Below are positions 1 to 9,352 of a DNA stretch of 64,000 nucleotides, piece by piece (positions within the stretch are counted from its first letter, which is position 1; each line of letters begins with the position of its first letter). Both the position numbers and the translations under genes were made by a program. The notes beneath the pieces were generated by a model. The model ran no database searches. It worked only from the letters and a program-made list of their open reading frames with translations, and had not been told where the DNA came from. The DNA is from Allodiplogaster sudhausi (lineage: Eukaryota; Nematoda; Chromadorea; Rhabditida; Diplogasteridae), in assembly GCA_945643635.1 (NCBI GenBank), contig CALZFC010000102.1, positions 1 to 64,000 on the forward strand. Direction: 5' to 3'.

Positions 1-60
1 TTGCACGACTTCTTTTTTGAACAGCGTTCTTTTCGCATCTTTTAATGAAGCGCATCCGTA
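1..60 (+). promoter_or_regulatory. Partial 5' flank of the first gene copy
   Basis: This is the right-hand part of the conserved 5' flank: a cgacttc-type T-run, the gaac-agc-gttc inverted repeat, a ttttaatg motif and then the gene. It has an extra T in the stretch before cgcatc (ttcttttcgcat), a change not seen in the regular units. Confidence 0.8.
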
Positions 61-67
61 GCCCGGT

Positions 68-79
68 TAGCTCAGTCGG
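68..79 (+). promoter_or_regulatory. Pol III A box (representative copy 1)
   Basis: tagctcagtcgg, tRNA positions 8 to 19, fits the eukaryotic A-box consensus TRGYNNARNNGG at every fixed position. It is identical in nearly all copies. It is broken by gatc copies (530, 1702, 10931, 11645) and by G18A copies (1702, 5254, 7856, 9750, 10931). Confidence 0.85.
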
Positions 80-111
80 TAGAGCACCAGACTCTTAATC
101 TGGCTGTCGCG

Positions 112-122
112 GGTTCGAGCCC
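112..122 (+). promoter_or_regulatory. Pol III B box (representative copy 1)
   Basis: ggttcgagccc, tRNA positions 52 to 62, fits the B-box consensus GGTTCGANTCC except T to C at the tenth base, a form common in eukaryotic tRNA-Lys genes. Invariant in all copies except 4066, where one C of the run is missing. Confidence 0.85.
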
Positions 123-292
123 CGCATCGGGCTTCAACTTCTTTTCACGGTTCAATCAAGCAAAATAAATTTTGCAATGCAGATATTGTTCGTTGAATTT
201 ATTTTCGAACTTTACAACTCTGTGTTTCTCGTTATTGCACGACTCTTTTTTGAACAGCGTTCTTTCGCATCTTTTAATGAAGCGCATCCGTA

Positions 293-365
293 GCCCGGTT
301 AGCTCAGTCGGTAGAGCACCAGACTCTTAATCTGGCTGTCGCGGGTTCGAGCCCCGCATCGGGCT
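293..365 (+). tRNA. tRNA-Lys(CTT) copy 2
   Basis: Consensus; spacer A.c.F, long trailer with T6-C-T5; agatttg for agatattg. Confidence 0.97.
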
Positions 366-529
366 TCAACTTTTTTCTTTTTCACGGTTCAATCAAGAAA
401 AATAAATTTTGCAATGCAGATTTGTTCGTTGAATTTATTTTCGAACTTTACAACTCTGTGTTCTCGTTATTGCACGACCTCTTTTTTGAACAGCGTTCGT
501 TTCGCATCTTTTAATGAAGCGCATCCGTA

Positions 530-601
530 GCCCGGTTAGATCAGTCGGTAGAGCACCAGACTCTATTCTGGCTGTCGCGGGTTCGAGCCCCGCATCGGGC
601 T
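530..601 (+). pseudogene. Degenerate tRNA-Lys copy 3, 6-base anticodon loop
   Basis: The D stem reads gatc against gagc (one mismatch) and the A box is broken at its pyrimidine. The anticodon loop is ctctat, six bases instead of seven, so no normal anticodon can be assigned. It looks like a one-base-deleted form of the ctcctat variant at 1702. Spacer R.c.F, long trailer. A one-base sequencing or assembly error could explain the short loop but not the gatc change. Confidence 0.75.
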
Positions 602-765
602 TCAACTTTTTCTTTTTTCACGGTTCAATAGAGACAAATCAATTTGCAATGCAGATATTGTTCGTTGAATTTATTTTCGAACTTTACAACTCTGTGTTTC
701 TCGTTATTGCACGACTTCTTTTTTGAACAGCGTTCTTTCGCATCTTTTAATGAAGCGCATCCGTA

Positions 766-838
766 GCCCGGTTAGCTCAGTCGGTAGAGCACCAGACTCT
801 TAATCTGGCTGTCGCGGGTTCGAGCCCCGCATCGGGCT
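766..838 (+). tRNA. tRNA-Lys(CTT) copy 4
   Basis: Consensus; spacer A.c.F, short trailer; acactc for acaactc downstream. Confidence 0.97.
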
Positions 839-999
839 TCAACTTCTTTTTTCACGGTTCAATCAAGAAAAATAAATTTTGCAATGCAGATATTGTTCGT
901 TGAATTTATTTTCGAACTTTACACTCTGTGTTTTCTCGTTATTGCACGACTTCTTTTTGAACAGCGTTCTTTCGCATCTTTTAATGAAGCGCATCCGTA

Positions 1000-1072
1000 G
1001 CCCGGTTAGCTCAGTCGGTAGAGCACCAGACTCTTAATCTGGCTGTCGCGGGTTCGAGCCCCGCATCGGGCT
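1000..1072 (+). tRNA. tRNA-Lys(CTT) copy 5
   Basis: Consensus; spacer A'.c.F (aaatacatt), long trailer. Confidence 0.97.
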
Positions 1073-1236
1073 TCAACTTTTTCTTTTTCACGGTTCAATC
1101 AAGAAAAATACATTTTGCAATGCAGATATTGTTCGTTGAATTTATTTTCGAACTTTACAACTCTGTGTTTCTCGTTATTGCACGACCTCTTTTTTGAACA
1201 GCGTTCTTTCGCATCTTTTATGAAGCGGCATCCGTA

Positions 1237-1308
1237 GCCCGGTTAGCTCAGTCGGTAGAGCACCAGACTCTTATCTGGCTGTCGCGGGTTCGAGCCCCGC
1301 ATCGGGCT
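1237..1308 (+). pseudogene. tRNA-Lys copy 6 with one-base deletion in anticodon loop
   Basis: Loop is ctctta (one A lost), giving a six-base loop; the rest of the gene is consensus. Its 5' flank also has indels (ttttatgaagcggcatcc). Spacer A'.c.F, short trailer. May be an inactive copy or a sequence error. Confidence 0.65.
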
Positions 1309-1468
1309 TCAACTTCTTTTTTCACGGTTCAATCAAGAAAAAAAATTTTGCAATGCAGAATTGTTCGTTGAATTTATTTTCGAACTTTACAACTCTGTGT
1401 TTCTCGTTATTGCACGACCTCTTTTTTGAACAGCGTTCTTTCGCATCTTTTAATGAAGCGCATCCGTA

Positions 1469-1541
1469 GCCCGGTTAGCTCAGTCGGTAGAGCACCAGAC
1501 TCTTAATCTGGCTGTCGCGGGTTCGAGCCCCGCATCGGGCT
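1469..1541 (+). tRNA. tRNA-Lys(CTT) copy 7
   Basis: Consensus; spacer A'.c.F, trailer is one T9 run. Confidence 0.97.
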
Positions 1542-1701
1542 TCAACTTTTTTTTTCACGGTTCAATCAAGAAAATAATTTTGCAATGCAGATATTGTTCG
1601 TTGAATTTATTTTCGAACTTTACAACTCTGTGTTTCTCGTTATTGCACGACCTCTTTTTTGAACAGCGTTCGTTCGCATCTTTTAATGAAGCGCATCCGT
1701 A

Positions 1702-1774
1702 GCCCGGTTAGATCAGTCAGTAGAGCACCAGACTCCTATTCTGGCTGTCGCGGGTTCGAGCCCCGCATCGGGCT
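1702..1774 (+). tRNA. Variant copy 8, Lys-type body with CCT anticodon
   Basis: Four substitutions from consensus: C11A (D stem gatc/gagc mismatch), G18A in the D loop, T35C giving anticodon CCT (reads AGG, arginine), and A38T. The loop ctcctat keeps seven bases. C11A and G18A also break the A box, and G18 normally pairs with the T loop, so this copy is probably weak or silent. Spacer R'.c.F-like, long trailer. Confidence 0.75.
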
Positions 1775-1937
1775 TCAACTTTTTCTTTTTTCACGGTTCA
1801 ATAGAACAAATCAATTTTGCAATGCAGATATTGTTCGTTGAATTTATTTCGAACTTTACAACTCTGTGTTTCTCGTTATTGCACGACTTCTTTTTTGAAC
1901 AGCGTTCTTTCGCATCTTTTAATGAAGCGCATCCGTA

Positions 1938-2010
1938 GCCCGGTTAGCTCAGTCGGTAGAGCACCAGACTCTTAATCTGGCTGTCGCGGGTTCGAGCCCC
2001 GCATCGGGCT
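1938..2010 (+). tRNA. tRNA-Lys(CTT) copy 9
   Basis: Consensus; spacer A'.c.F, long trailer. Confidence 0.97.
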
Positions 2011-2174
2011 TCAACTTTTTCTTTTTTCACGGTTCAATCAAGAAAATAAATTTTGCAATGCAGATATTGTTCGTTGAATTTATTTTCGAACTTTACAACT
2101 CTGTGTTTCTCGTTATTGCACGACCTCTTTTTTGAACAGCGTTCTTTCGCATCTTTTAATGAAGCGCATCCGTA

Positions 2175-2246
2175 GCCCGGTTAGCTCAGTCGGTAGAGCA
2201 CCAGACTCTTAATCTGCTGTCGCGGGTTCGAGCCCCGCATCGGGCT
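2175..2246 (+). pseudogene. tRNA-Lys copy 10 with one-base deletion at the anticodon stem
   Basis: One G is missing after the anticodon loop (aatctgctg for aatctggctg), which shortens the 3' side of the anticodon stem or the variable loop. Otherwise consensus. Spacer A.c.F, long trailer. Confidence 0.6.
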
Positions 2247-2411
2247 TCAACTTTTTCTTTTTTCACGGTTCAATCAAGAAAAATAAATTTTGCAATGCAG
2301 ATATTGTTCGTTGAATTTATTTTCGAACTTTACAACTCTGTGTTTCTCGTTATTGCACGACCTCTTTTTTGAACAGCGTTCTTTCGCATCTTTTAATGAA
2401 GCGCATCCGTA

Positions 2412-2484
2412 GCCCGGTTAGCTCAGTCGGTAGAGCACCAGACTCTTAATCTGGCTGTCGCGGGTTCGAGCCCCGCATCGGGCT
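2412..2484 (+). tRNA. tRNA-Lys(CTT) copy 11
   Basis: Consensus; spacer A.c.F, short trailer. Confidence 0.97.
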
Positions 2485-2646
2485 TCAACTTCTTTTTTCA
2501 CGGTTCAATCAAGAAAAATAAATTTTGCAATGCAGATATTGTTCGTTGAATTTATTTTCGAACTTTACAACTCTGTGTTTCTCGTTATTGCACGACCTCT
2601 TTTTTGAACAGCGTTCTTTCGCATCTTTTAATGAAGCGCATCCGTA

Positions 2647-2719
2647 GCCCGGTTAGCTCAGTCGGTAGAGCACCAGACTCTTAATCTGGCTGTCGCGGGT
2701 TCGAGCCCCGCATCGGGCT
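2647..2719 (+). tRNA. tRNA-Lys(CTT) copy 12
   Basis: Consensus; spacer A.c.F, short trailer with T8. Confidence 0.97.
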
Positions 2720-2882
2720 TCAACTTCTTTTTTTTCACGGTTCAATCAAGAAAAATAAATTTTGCAATGCAGATATTGTTCGTTGAATTTATTTTCGAAC
2801 TTTACAACTCTGTGTTTCTCGTTATTGCACGACTCTTTTTTGAACAGCGTTCTTTCGCATCTTTTAATGAAGCGCATCCGTA

Positions 2883-2955
2883 GCCCGGTTAGCTCAGTCG
2901 GTAGAGCACCAGACTCTTAATCTGGCTGTCGCGGGTTCGAGCCCCGCATCGGGCT
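2883..2955 (+). tRNA. tRNA-Lys(CTT) copy 13
   Basis: Consensus; spacer A.c.F, long trailer. Confidence 0.97.
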
Positions 2956-3120
2956 TCAACTTTTTCTTTTTTCACGGTTCAATCAAGAAAAATAAATTTT
3001 GCAATGCAGATATTGTTCGTTGAATTTATTTTCGAACTTTACAACTCTGTGTTTCTCGTTATTGCACGACCTCTTTTTTGAACAGCGTTCTTTCGCATCT
3101 TTTAATGAAGCGCATCCGTA

Positions 3121-3193
3121 GCCCGGTTAGCTCAGTCGGTAGAGCACCAGACTCTTAATCTGGCTGTCGCGGGTTCGAGCCCCGCATCGGGCT
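3121..3193 (+). tRNA. tRNA-Lys(CTT) copy 14
   Basis: Consensus; spacer is an A/T mix (aatcaagaaaatcaatt).c.F, long trailer. Confidence 0.97.
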
Positions 3194-3357
3194 TCAACTT
3201 TTTCTTTTTTCACGGTTCAATCAAGAAAATCAATTTTGCAATGCAGATATTGTTCGTTGAATTTATTTTCGAACTTTACAACTCTGTGTTTCTCGTTATT
3301 GCACGACCTCTTTTTTGAACAGCGTTCTTTCGCATCTTTTAATGAAGCGCATCCGTA

Positions 3358-3430
3358 GCCCGGTTAGCTCAGTCGGTAGAGCACCAGACTCTTAATCTGG
3401 CTGTCGCGGGTTCGAGCCCCGCATCGGGCT
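3358..3430 (+). tRNA. tRNA-Lys(CTT) copy 15
   Basis: Consensus; spacer A.c.F, long trailer. Confidence 0.97.
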
Positions 3431-3595
3431 TCAACTTTTTCTTTTTTCACGGTTCAATCAAGAAAAATAAATTTTGCAATGCAGATATTGTTCGTTGAAT
3501 TTATTTTCGAACTTTACAACTCTGTGTTTCTCGTTATTGCACGACCTCTTTTTTGAACAGCGTTCTTTCGCATCTTTTAATGAAGCGCATCCGTA

Positions 3596-3668
3596 GCCCG
3601 GTTAGCTCAGTCGGTAGAGCACCAGACTCTTAATCTGGCTGTCGCGGGTTCGAGCCCCGCATCGGGCT
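3596..3668 (+). tRNA. tRNA-Lys(CTT) copy 16
   Basis: Consensus; spacer A'.c.F (caagacaaataaatt), short trailer. Confidence 0.97.
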
Positions 3669-3831
3669 TCAACTTCTTTTTTTCACGGTTCAATCAAGAC
3701 AAATAAATTTTGCAATGCAGATATTGTTCGTTGAATTTATTTTCGAACTTTACAACTCTGTGTTTCTCGTTATTGCACGACCTCTTTTTTGAACAGCGTT
3801 CTTTCGCATCTTTTAATGAAGCGCATCCGTA

Positions 3832-3904
3832 GCCCGGTTAGCTCAGTCGGTAGAGCACCAGACTCTTAATCTGGCTGTCGCGGGTTCGAGCCCCGCATCG
3901 GGCT
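3832..3904 (+). tRNA. tRNA-Lys(CTT) copy 17
   Basis: Consensus; spacer A'.c.F, short trailer. Confidence 0.97.
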
Positions 3905-4065
3905 TCAACTTCTTTTTTCACGGTTCAATCAAGAAAATAAATTTTGCAATGCAGATATTGTTCGTTGAATTTATTTTCGAACTTTACAACTCTGTGTTTC
4001 TCGTTATTGCACGACCTCTTTTTTGAACAGCGTTCTTTCGCATCTTTTAATGAAGCGCATCCGTA

Positions 4066-4137
4066 GCCCGGTTAGCTCAGTCGGTAGAGCACCAGACTCC
4101 TAATCTGGCTGTCGCGGGTTCGAGCCCGCATCGGGCT
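4066..4137 (+). pseudogene. Variant copy 18, CCT anticodon and one-base T-arm deletion
   Basis: T35C gives loop ctcctaa with anticodon CCT (arginine AGG). One C is missing from the cccc run of the T arm, which damages the T loop or stem and the B box. D arm is consensus. Spacer R.c.F, long trailer. Confidence 0.65.
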
Positions 4138-4302
4138 TCAACTTTTTCTTTTTTCACGGTTCAATAGAGACAAATCAATTTTGCAATGCAGATATTGTTC
4201 GTTGAATTTATTTTCGAACTTTACAACTCTGTGTTTCTCGTTATTGCACGACCTCTTTTTTGAACAGCGTTCTTTCGCATCTTTTAATGAAGCGCATCCG
4301 TA

Positions 4303-4375
4303 GCCCGGTTAGCTCAGTCGGTAGAGCACCAGACTCTTAATCTGGCTGTCGCGGGTTCGAGCCCCGCATCGGGCT
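4303..4375 (+). tRNA. tRNA-Lys(CTT) copy 19
   Basis: Consensus; spacer A.c.F, long trailer with a duplicated ac (tcacacgg). Confidence 0.97.
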
Positions 4376-4542
4376 TCAACTTTTTCTTTTTTCACACGGT
4401 TCAATCAAGAAAAATAAATTTTGCAATGCAGATATTGTTCGTTGAATTTATTTTCGAACTTTACAACTCTGTGTTTCTCGTTATTGCACGACCTTTTTTT
4501 TGAACAGCGTTCTTTCGCATCTTTTAATGAAGCGCATCCGTA

Positions 4543-4615
4543 GCCCGGTTAGCTCAGTCGGTAGAGCACCAGACTCTTAATCTGGCTGTCGCGGGTTCGA
4601 GCCCCGCATCGGGCT
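4543..4615 (+). tRNA. tRNA-Lys(CTT) copy 20
   Basis: Consensus; spacer A.c.F, long trailer. Confidence 0.97.
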
Positions 4616-4780
4616 TCAACTTTTTCTTTTTTCACGGTTCAATCAAGAAAAATAAATTTTGCAATGCAGATATTGTTCGTTGAATTTATTTTCGAACTTT
4701 ACAACTCTGTGTTTCTCGTTATTGCACGACCTCTTTTTTGAACAGCGTTCTTTCGCATCTTTTAATGAAGCGCATCCGTA

Positions 4781-4852
4781 GCCCGGTTAGCTCAGTCGGT
4801 AGAGCACCAGACTCTAATCTGGCTGTCGCGGGTTCGAGCCCCGCATCGGGCT
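4781..4852 (+). pseudogene. tRNA-Lys copy 21 with one-base deletion in anticodon loop
   Basis: Loop is ctctaa, one T lost from the anticodon itself, leaving six bases. Rest consensus. Spacer A'.c.F, long trailer. Sequence error is a real alternative. Confidence 0.6.
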
Positions 4853-5015
4853 TCAACTTTTTCTTTTTTCACGGTTCAATCAGAAAATAAATTTTGCAAT
4901 GCAGATATTGTTCGTTGAATTTATTTTCGAACTTTACAACTCTGTGTTTCTCGTTATTGCACGACCTCTTTTTTGAACAGCGTTCTTTCGCATCTTTTAA
5001 TGAAGCGCATCCGTA

Positions 5016-5088
5016 GCCCGGTTAGCTCAGTCGGTAGAGCACCAGACTCTTAATCTGGCTGTCGCGGGTTCGAGCCCCGCATCGGGCT
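5016..5088 (+). tRNA. tRNA-Lys(CTT) copy 22
   Basis: Consensus; spacer A.c.F, long trailer. Confidence 0.97.
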
Positions 5089-5253
5089 TCAACTTTTTCT
5101 TTTTTCACGGTTCAATCAAGAAAAATAAATTTTGCAATGCAGATATTGTTCGTTGAATTTATTTTCGAACTTTACAACTCTGTGTTTCTCGTTATTGCAC
5201 GACCTCTTTTTTGAACAGCGTTCTTTCGCATCTTTTAATGAAGCGCATCCGTA

Positions 5254-5326
5254 GCCCGGTTAGCTCAGTCAGTAGAGCACCAGACTCTTAATCTGGCTGT
5301 CGCGGGTTCGAGCCCCGCATCGGGCT
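5254..5326 (+). tRNA. tRNA-Lys(CTT) copy 23, G18A variant
   Basis: Anticodon loop is consensus, but the D loop reads agtcagta, so G18 is A. This removes a base needed for the D-loop to T-loop contact and a fixed A-box base. Spacer R' (ending aaataaatt).c.F with a T12 trailer. Confidence 0.85.
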
Positions 5327-5491
5327 TCAACTTTTTTTTTTTTCACGGTTCAATAGAGACAAATAAATTTTGCAATGCAGATATTGTTCGTTGAATTTAT
5401 TTTCGAACTTTACAACTCTGTGTTTCTCGTTATTGCACGACCTCTTTTTTGAACAGCGTTCTTTCGCATCTTTTAATGAAGCGCATCCGTA

Positions 5492-5564
5492 GCCCGGTTA
5501 GCTCAGTCGGTAGAGCACCAGACTCTTAATCTGGCTGTCGCGGGTTCGAGCCCCGCATCGGGCT
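5492..5564 (+). tRNA. tRNA-Lys(CTT) copy 24
   Basis: Consensus; spacer A.c.F, short trailer. Confidence 0.97.
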
Positions 5565-5726
5565 TCAACTTCTTTTTTCACGGTTCAATCAAGAAAAATA
5601 AATTTTGCAATGCAGATATTGTTCGTTGAATTTATTTTCGAACTTTACAACTCTGTGTTTCTCGTTATTGCACGACCTCTTTTTTGAACAGCGTTCTTTC
5701 GCATCTTTTAATGAAGCGCATCCGTA

Positions 5727-5799
5727 GCCCGGTTAGCTCAGTCGGTAGAGCACCAGACTCTTAATCTGGCTGTCGCGGGTTCGAGCCCCGCATCGGGCT
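5727..5799 (+). tRNA. tRNA-Lys(CTT) copy 25
   Basis: Consensus; spacer A.c.F, long trailer. Confidence 0.97.
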
Positions 5800-5964
5800 T
5801 CAACTTTTTCTTTTTTCACGGTTCAATCAAGAAAAATAAATTTTGCAATGCAGATATTGTTCGTTGAATTTATTTTCGAACTTTACAACTCTGTGTTTCT
5901 CGTTATTGCACGACCTCTTTTTTGAACAGCGTTCTTTCGCATCTTTTAATGAAGCGCATCCGTA

Positions 5965-6037
5965 GCCCGGTTAGCTCAGTCGGTAGAGCACCAGACTCTT
6001 AATCTGGCTGTCGCGGGTTCGAGCCCCGCATCGGGCT
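5965..6037 (+). tRNA. tRNA-Lys(CTT) copy 26
   Basis: Consensus; spacer aataagaaaatcaatt.c.F, R-like in position and in its cgacttc downstream, long trailer. Confidence 0.97.
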
Positions 6038-6200
6038 TCAACTTTTTCTTTTTTCACGGTTCAATAAGAAAATCAATTTTGCAATGCAGATATTGTTCGT
6101 TGAATTTATTTTCGAACTTTACAACTCTGTGTTTCTCGTTATTGCACGACTTCTTTTTTGAACAGCGTTCTTTCGCATCTTTTAATGAAGCGCATCCGTA

Positions 6201-6273
6201 GCCCGGTTAGCTCAGTCGGTAGAGCACCAGACTCTTAATCTGGCTGTCGCGGGTTCGAGCCCCGCATCGGGCT
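6201..6273 (+). tRNA. tRNA-Lys(CTT) copy 27
   Basis: Consensus; spacer A.c.F, short trailer. Confidence 0.97.
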
Positions 6274-6435
6274 TCAACTTCTTTTTTCACGGTTCAATCA
6301 AGAAAAATAAATTTTGCAATGCAGATATTGTTCGTTGAATTTATTTTCGAACTTTACAACTCTGTGTTTCTCGTTATTGCACGACCTCTTTTTTGAACAG
6401 CGTTCTTTCGCATCTTTTAATGAAGCGCATCCGTA

Positions 6436-6508
6436 GCCCGGTTAGCTCAGTCGGTAGAGCACCAGACTCTTAATCTGGCTGTCGCGGGTTCGAGCCCCGC
6501 ATCGGGCT
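6436..6508 (+). tRNA. tRNA-Lys(CTT) copy 28
   Basis: Consensus; spacer A.c.F, long trailer. Confidence 0.97.
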
Positions 6509-6673
6509 TCAACTTTTTCTTTTTTCACGGTTCAATCAAGAAAAATAAATTTTGCAATGCAGATATTGTTCGTTGAATTTATTTTCGAACTTTACAACTC
6601 TGTGTTTCTCGTTATTGCACGACCTCTTTTTTGAACAGCGTTCTTTCGCATCTTTTAATGAAGCGCATCCGTA

Positions 6674-6746
6674 GCCCGGTTAGCTCAGTCGGTAGAGCAC
6701 CAGACTCTTAATCTGGCTGTCGCGGGTTCGAGCCCCGCATCGGGCT
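6674..6746 (+). tRNA. tRNA-Lys(CTT) copy 29
   Basis: Consensus; spacer R.c.F, long trailer. Confidence 0.97.
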
Positions 6747-6911
6747 TCAACTTTTTCTTTTTTCACGGTTCAATAGAGACAAATCAATTTTGCAATGCAG
6801 ATATTGTTCGTTGAATTTATTTTCGAACTTTACAACTCTGTGTTTCTCGTTATTGCACGACTTCTTTTTTGAACAGCGTTCTTTCGCATCTTTTAATGAA
6901 GCGCATCCGTA

Positions 6912-6984
6912 GCCCGGTTAGCTCAGTCGGTAGAGCACCAGACTCTTAATCTGGCTGTCGCGGGTTCGAGCCCCGCATCGGGCT
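6912..6984 (+). tRNA. tRNA-Lys(CTT) copy 30
   Basis: Consensus; spacer A'.c.F, trailer is one long T-run. Confidence 0.97.
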
Positions 6985-7147
6985 TCAACTTTTTTTTTTT
7001 CACGGTTCAATCAAGAAAAATAATTTTGCAATGCAGATATTGTTCGTTGAATTTATTTTCGAACTTTACAACTCTGTGTTTCTCGTTATTGCACGACCTC
7101 TTTTTTGAACAGCGTTCTTTCGCATCTTTTAATGAAGCGCATCCGTA

Positions 7148-7220
7148 GCCCGGTTAGCTCAGTCGGTAGAGCACCAGACTCTTAATCTGGCTGTCGCGGG
7201 TTCGAGCCCCGCATCGGGCT
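7148..7220 (+). tRNA. tRNA-Lys(CTT) copy 31
   Basis: Consensus; spacer A.c.F, long trailer. Confidence 0.97.
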
Positions 7221-7385
7221 TCAACTTTTTCTTTTTTCACGGTTCAATCAAGAAAAATAAATTTTGCAATGCAGATATTGTTCGTTGAATTTATTTTCGA
7301 ACTTTACAACTCTGTGTTTCTCGTTATTGCACGACCTCTTTTTTGAACAGCGTTCTTTCGCATCTTTTAATGAAGCGCATCCGTA

Positions 7386-7458
7386 GCCCGGTTAGCTCAG
7401 TCGGTAGAGCACCAGACTCTTAATCTGGCTGTCGCGGGTTCGAGCCCCGCATCGGGCT
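7386..7458 (+). tRNA. tRNA-Lys(CTT) copy 32
   Basis: Consensus; spacer A.c.F, short trailer. Confidence 0.97.
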
Positions 7459-7620
7459 TCAACTTCTTTTTTCACGGTTCAATCAAGAAAAATAAATTTT
7501 GCAATGCAGATATTGTTCGTTGAATTTATTTTCGAACTTTACAACTCTGTGTTTCTCGTTATTGCACGACCTCTTTTTTGAACAGCGTTCTTTCGCATCT
7601 TTTAATGAAGCGCATCCGTA

Positions 7621-7693
7621 GCCCGGTTAGCTCAGTCGGTAGAGCACCAGACTCTTAATCTGGCTGTCGCGGGTTCGAGCCCCGCATCGGGCT
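7621..7693 (+). tRNA. tRNA-Lys(CTT) copy 33
   Basis: Consensus; spacer A'.c.F, short trailer with T7. Confidence 0.97.
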
Positions 7694-7855
7694 TCAACTT
7701 CTTTTTTTCACGGTTCAATCAAGAAAAATAATTTTGCAATGCAGATATTGTTCGTTGAATTTATTTTCGAACTTTACAACTCTGTGTTTCTCGTTATTGC
7801 ACGACCTCTTTTTTGAACAGCGTTCTTTCGCATCTTTTAATGAAGCGCATCCGTA

Positions 7856-7928
7856 GCCCGGTTAGCTCAGTCAGTAGAGCACCAGACTCTTAATCTGGCT
7901 GTCGCGGGTTCGAGCCCCGCATCGGGCT
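7856..7928 (+). tRNA. tRNA-Lys(CTT) copy 34, G18A variant
   Basis: Same G18A change as the copy at 5254; anticodon CTT and stems intact. Spacer R' (ending aaataaatt).c.F, long trailer. First clear unit of the 8-unit repeat chain. Confidence 0.87.
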
Positions 7929-8093
7929 TCAACTTTTTCTTTTTTCACGGTTCAATAGAGACAAATAAATTTTGCAATGCAGATATTGTTCGTTGAATTT
8001 ATTTTCGAACTTTACAACTCTGTGTTTCTCGTTATTGCACGACTTCTTTTTTGAACAGCGTTCTTTCGCATCTTTTAATGAAGCGCATCCGTA

Positions 8094-8166
8094 GCCCGGT
8101 TAGCTCAGTCGGTAGAGCACCAGACTCTTAATCTGGCTGTCGCGGGTTCGAGCCCCGCATCGGGCT
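8094..8166 (+). tRNA. tRNA-Lys(CTT) copy 35
   Basis: Consensus; spacer A.c.F, long trailer. Confidence 0.97.
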
Positions 8167-8331
8167 TCAACTTTTTCTTTTTTCACGGTTCAATCAAGAA
8201 AAATAAATTTTGCAATGCAGATATTGTTCGTTGAATTTATTTTCGAACTTTACAACTCTGTGTTTCTCGTTATTGCACGACCTCTTTTTTGAACAGCGTT
8301 CTTTCGCATCTTTTAATGAAGCGCATCCGTA

Positions 8332-8404
8332 GCCCGGTTAGCTCAGTCGGTAGAGCACCAGACTCTTAATCTGGCTGTCGCGGGTTCGAGCCCCGCATCG
8401 GGCT
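8332..8404 (+). tRNA. tRNA-Lys(CTT) copy 36
   Basis: Consensus; spacer A'.c.F, long trailer. Confidence 0.97.
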
Positions 8405-8568
8405 TCAACTTTTTCTTTTTTCACGGTTCAATCAAGAAAAATAATTTTGCAATGCAGATATTGTTCGTTGAATTTATTTTCGAACTTTACAACTCTGTGT
8501 TTCTCGTTATTGCACGACCTCTTTTTTGAACAGCGTTCTTTCGCATCTTTTAATGAAGCGCATCCGTA

Positions 8569-8641
8569 GCCCGGTTAGCTCAGTCGGTAGAGCACCAGAC
8601 TCTTAATCTGGCTGTCGCGGGTTCGAGCCCCGCATCGGGCT
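8569..8641 (+). tRNA. tRNA-Lys(CTT) copy 37
   Basis: Consensus; spacer R.c.F, long trailer. Confidence 0.97.
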
Positions 8642-8806
8642 TCAACTTTTTCTTTTTTCACGGTTCAATAGAGACAAATCAATTTTGCAATGCAGATATT
8701 GTTCGTTGAATTTATTTTCGAACTTTACAACTCTGTGTTTCTCGTTATTGCACGACTTCTTTTTTGAACAGCGTTCTTTCGCATCTTTTAATGAAGCGCA
8801 TCCGTA

Positions 8807-8879
8807 GCCCGGTTAGCTCAGTCGGTAGAGCACCAGACTCTTAATCTGGCTGTCGCGGGTTCGAGCCCCGCATCGGGCT
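8807..8879 (+). tRNA. tRNA-Lys(CTT) copy 38
   Basis: Consensus; spacer A.c.F, short trailer. Confidence 0.97.
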
Positions 8880-9041
8880 TCAACTTCTTTTTTCACGGTT
8901 CAATCAAGAAAAATAAATTTTGCAATGCAGATATTGTTCGTTGAATTTATTTTCGAACTTTACAACTCTGTGTTTCTCGTTATTGCACGACCTCTTTTTT
9001 GAACAGCGTTCTTTCGCATCTTTTAATGAAGCGCATCCGTA

Positions 9042-9114
9042 GCCCGGTTAGCTCAGTCGGTAGAGCACCAGACTCCTAATCTGGCTGTCGCGGGTTCGAG
9101 CCCCGCATCGGGCT
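9042..9114 (+). tRNA. Copy 39, intact Lys-type body with CCT anticodon
   Basis: The only change from consensus is T35C: loop ctcctaa, anticodon CCT, which would read AGG (arginine). All stems, G18 G19, A box, B box, 5' flank and terminator are intact, so it should be transcribed if its neighbours are. U35 is a major identity base for lysyl-tRNA synthetase in known systems, so lysine charging would probably fall; which enzyme, if any, charges it cannot be told from sequence. Spacer R.c.F, long trailer. Confidence 0.88.
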
Positions 9115-9279
9115 TCAACTTTTTCTTTTTTCACGGTTCAATAGAGACAAATCAATTTTGCAATGCAGATATTGTTCGTTGAATTTATTTTCGAACTTTA
9201 CAACTCTGTGTTTCTCGTTATTGCACGACCTCTTTTTTGAACAGCGTTCTTTCGCATCTTTTAATGAAGCGCATCCGTA

Positions 9280-9352
9280 GCCCGGTTAGCTCAGTCGGTA
9301 GAGCACCAGACTCTTAATCTGGCTGTCGCGGGTTCGAGCCCCGCATCGGGCT
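9280..9352 (+). tRNA. tRNA-Lys(CTT) copy 40
   Basis: Consensus; spacer A.c.F, short trailer. Confidence 0.97.

Larger units (their letters stand above)
61..133 (+). tRNA. tRNA-Lys(CTT) copy 1
   Basis: Reference copy for the array. It is a 73-nt elongator tRNA that decodes AAG as lysine. The cloverleaf is complete: acceptor stem of 7 bp with one G-T wobble (G6-T67), D stem gctc/gagc, D loop with G18 G19, anticodon stem ccaga/tctgg, 7-base loop ctcttaa with anticodon CTT at 34 to 36, 5-base variable loop, T stem gcggg/cccgc with loop ttcgagc, and discriminator T73. There is no intron and no encoded CCA. A and B boxes lie inside the gene. The acceptor, D and T arms resemble animal and plant tRNA-Lys(CTT), which supports the amino acid call. 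Spacer after: A'.c.F (aatcaagcaaaataaatt), shortened trailer. Confidence 0.98.

Noticed and set aside
514..726. Open frame of 70 codons crossing the variant gene at 530
   Set aside because: It runs through the tRNA gene and spacer in a repeat unit. It is open only because the anticodon-loop change removes the in-frame stop that the consensus cttaatc contains. No coding signal.
1659..1841. Open frame of 60 codons over the variant copy at 1702
   Set aside because: Same cause: the ctcctat loop removes the stop. The frame is absent in consensus units.
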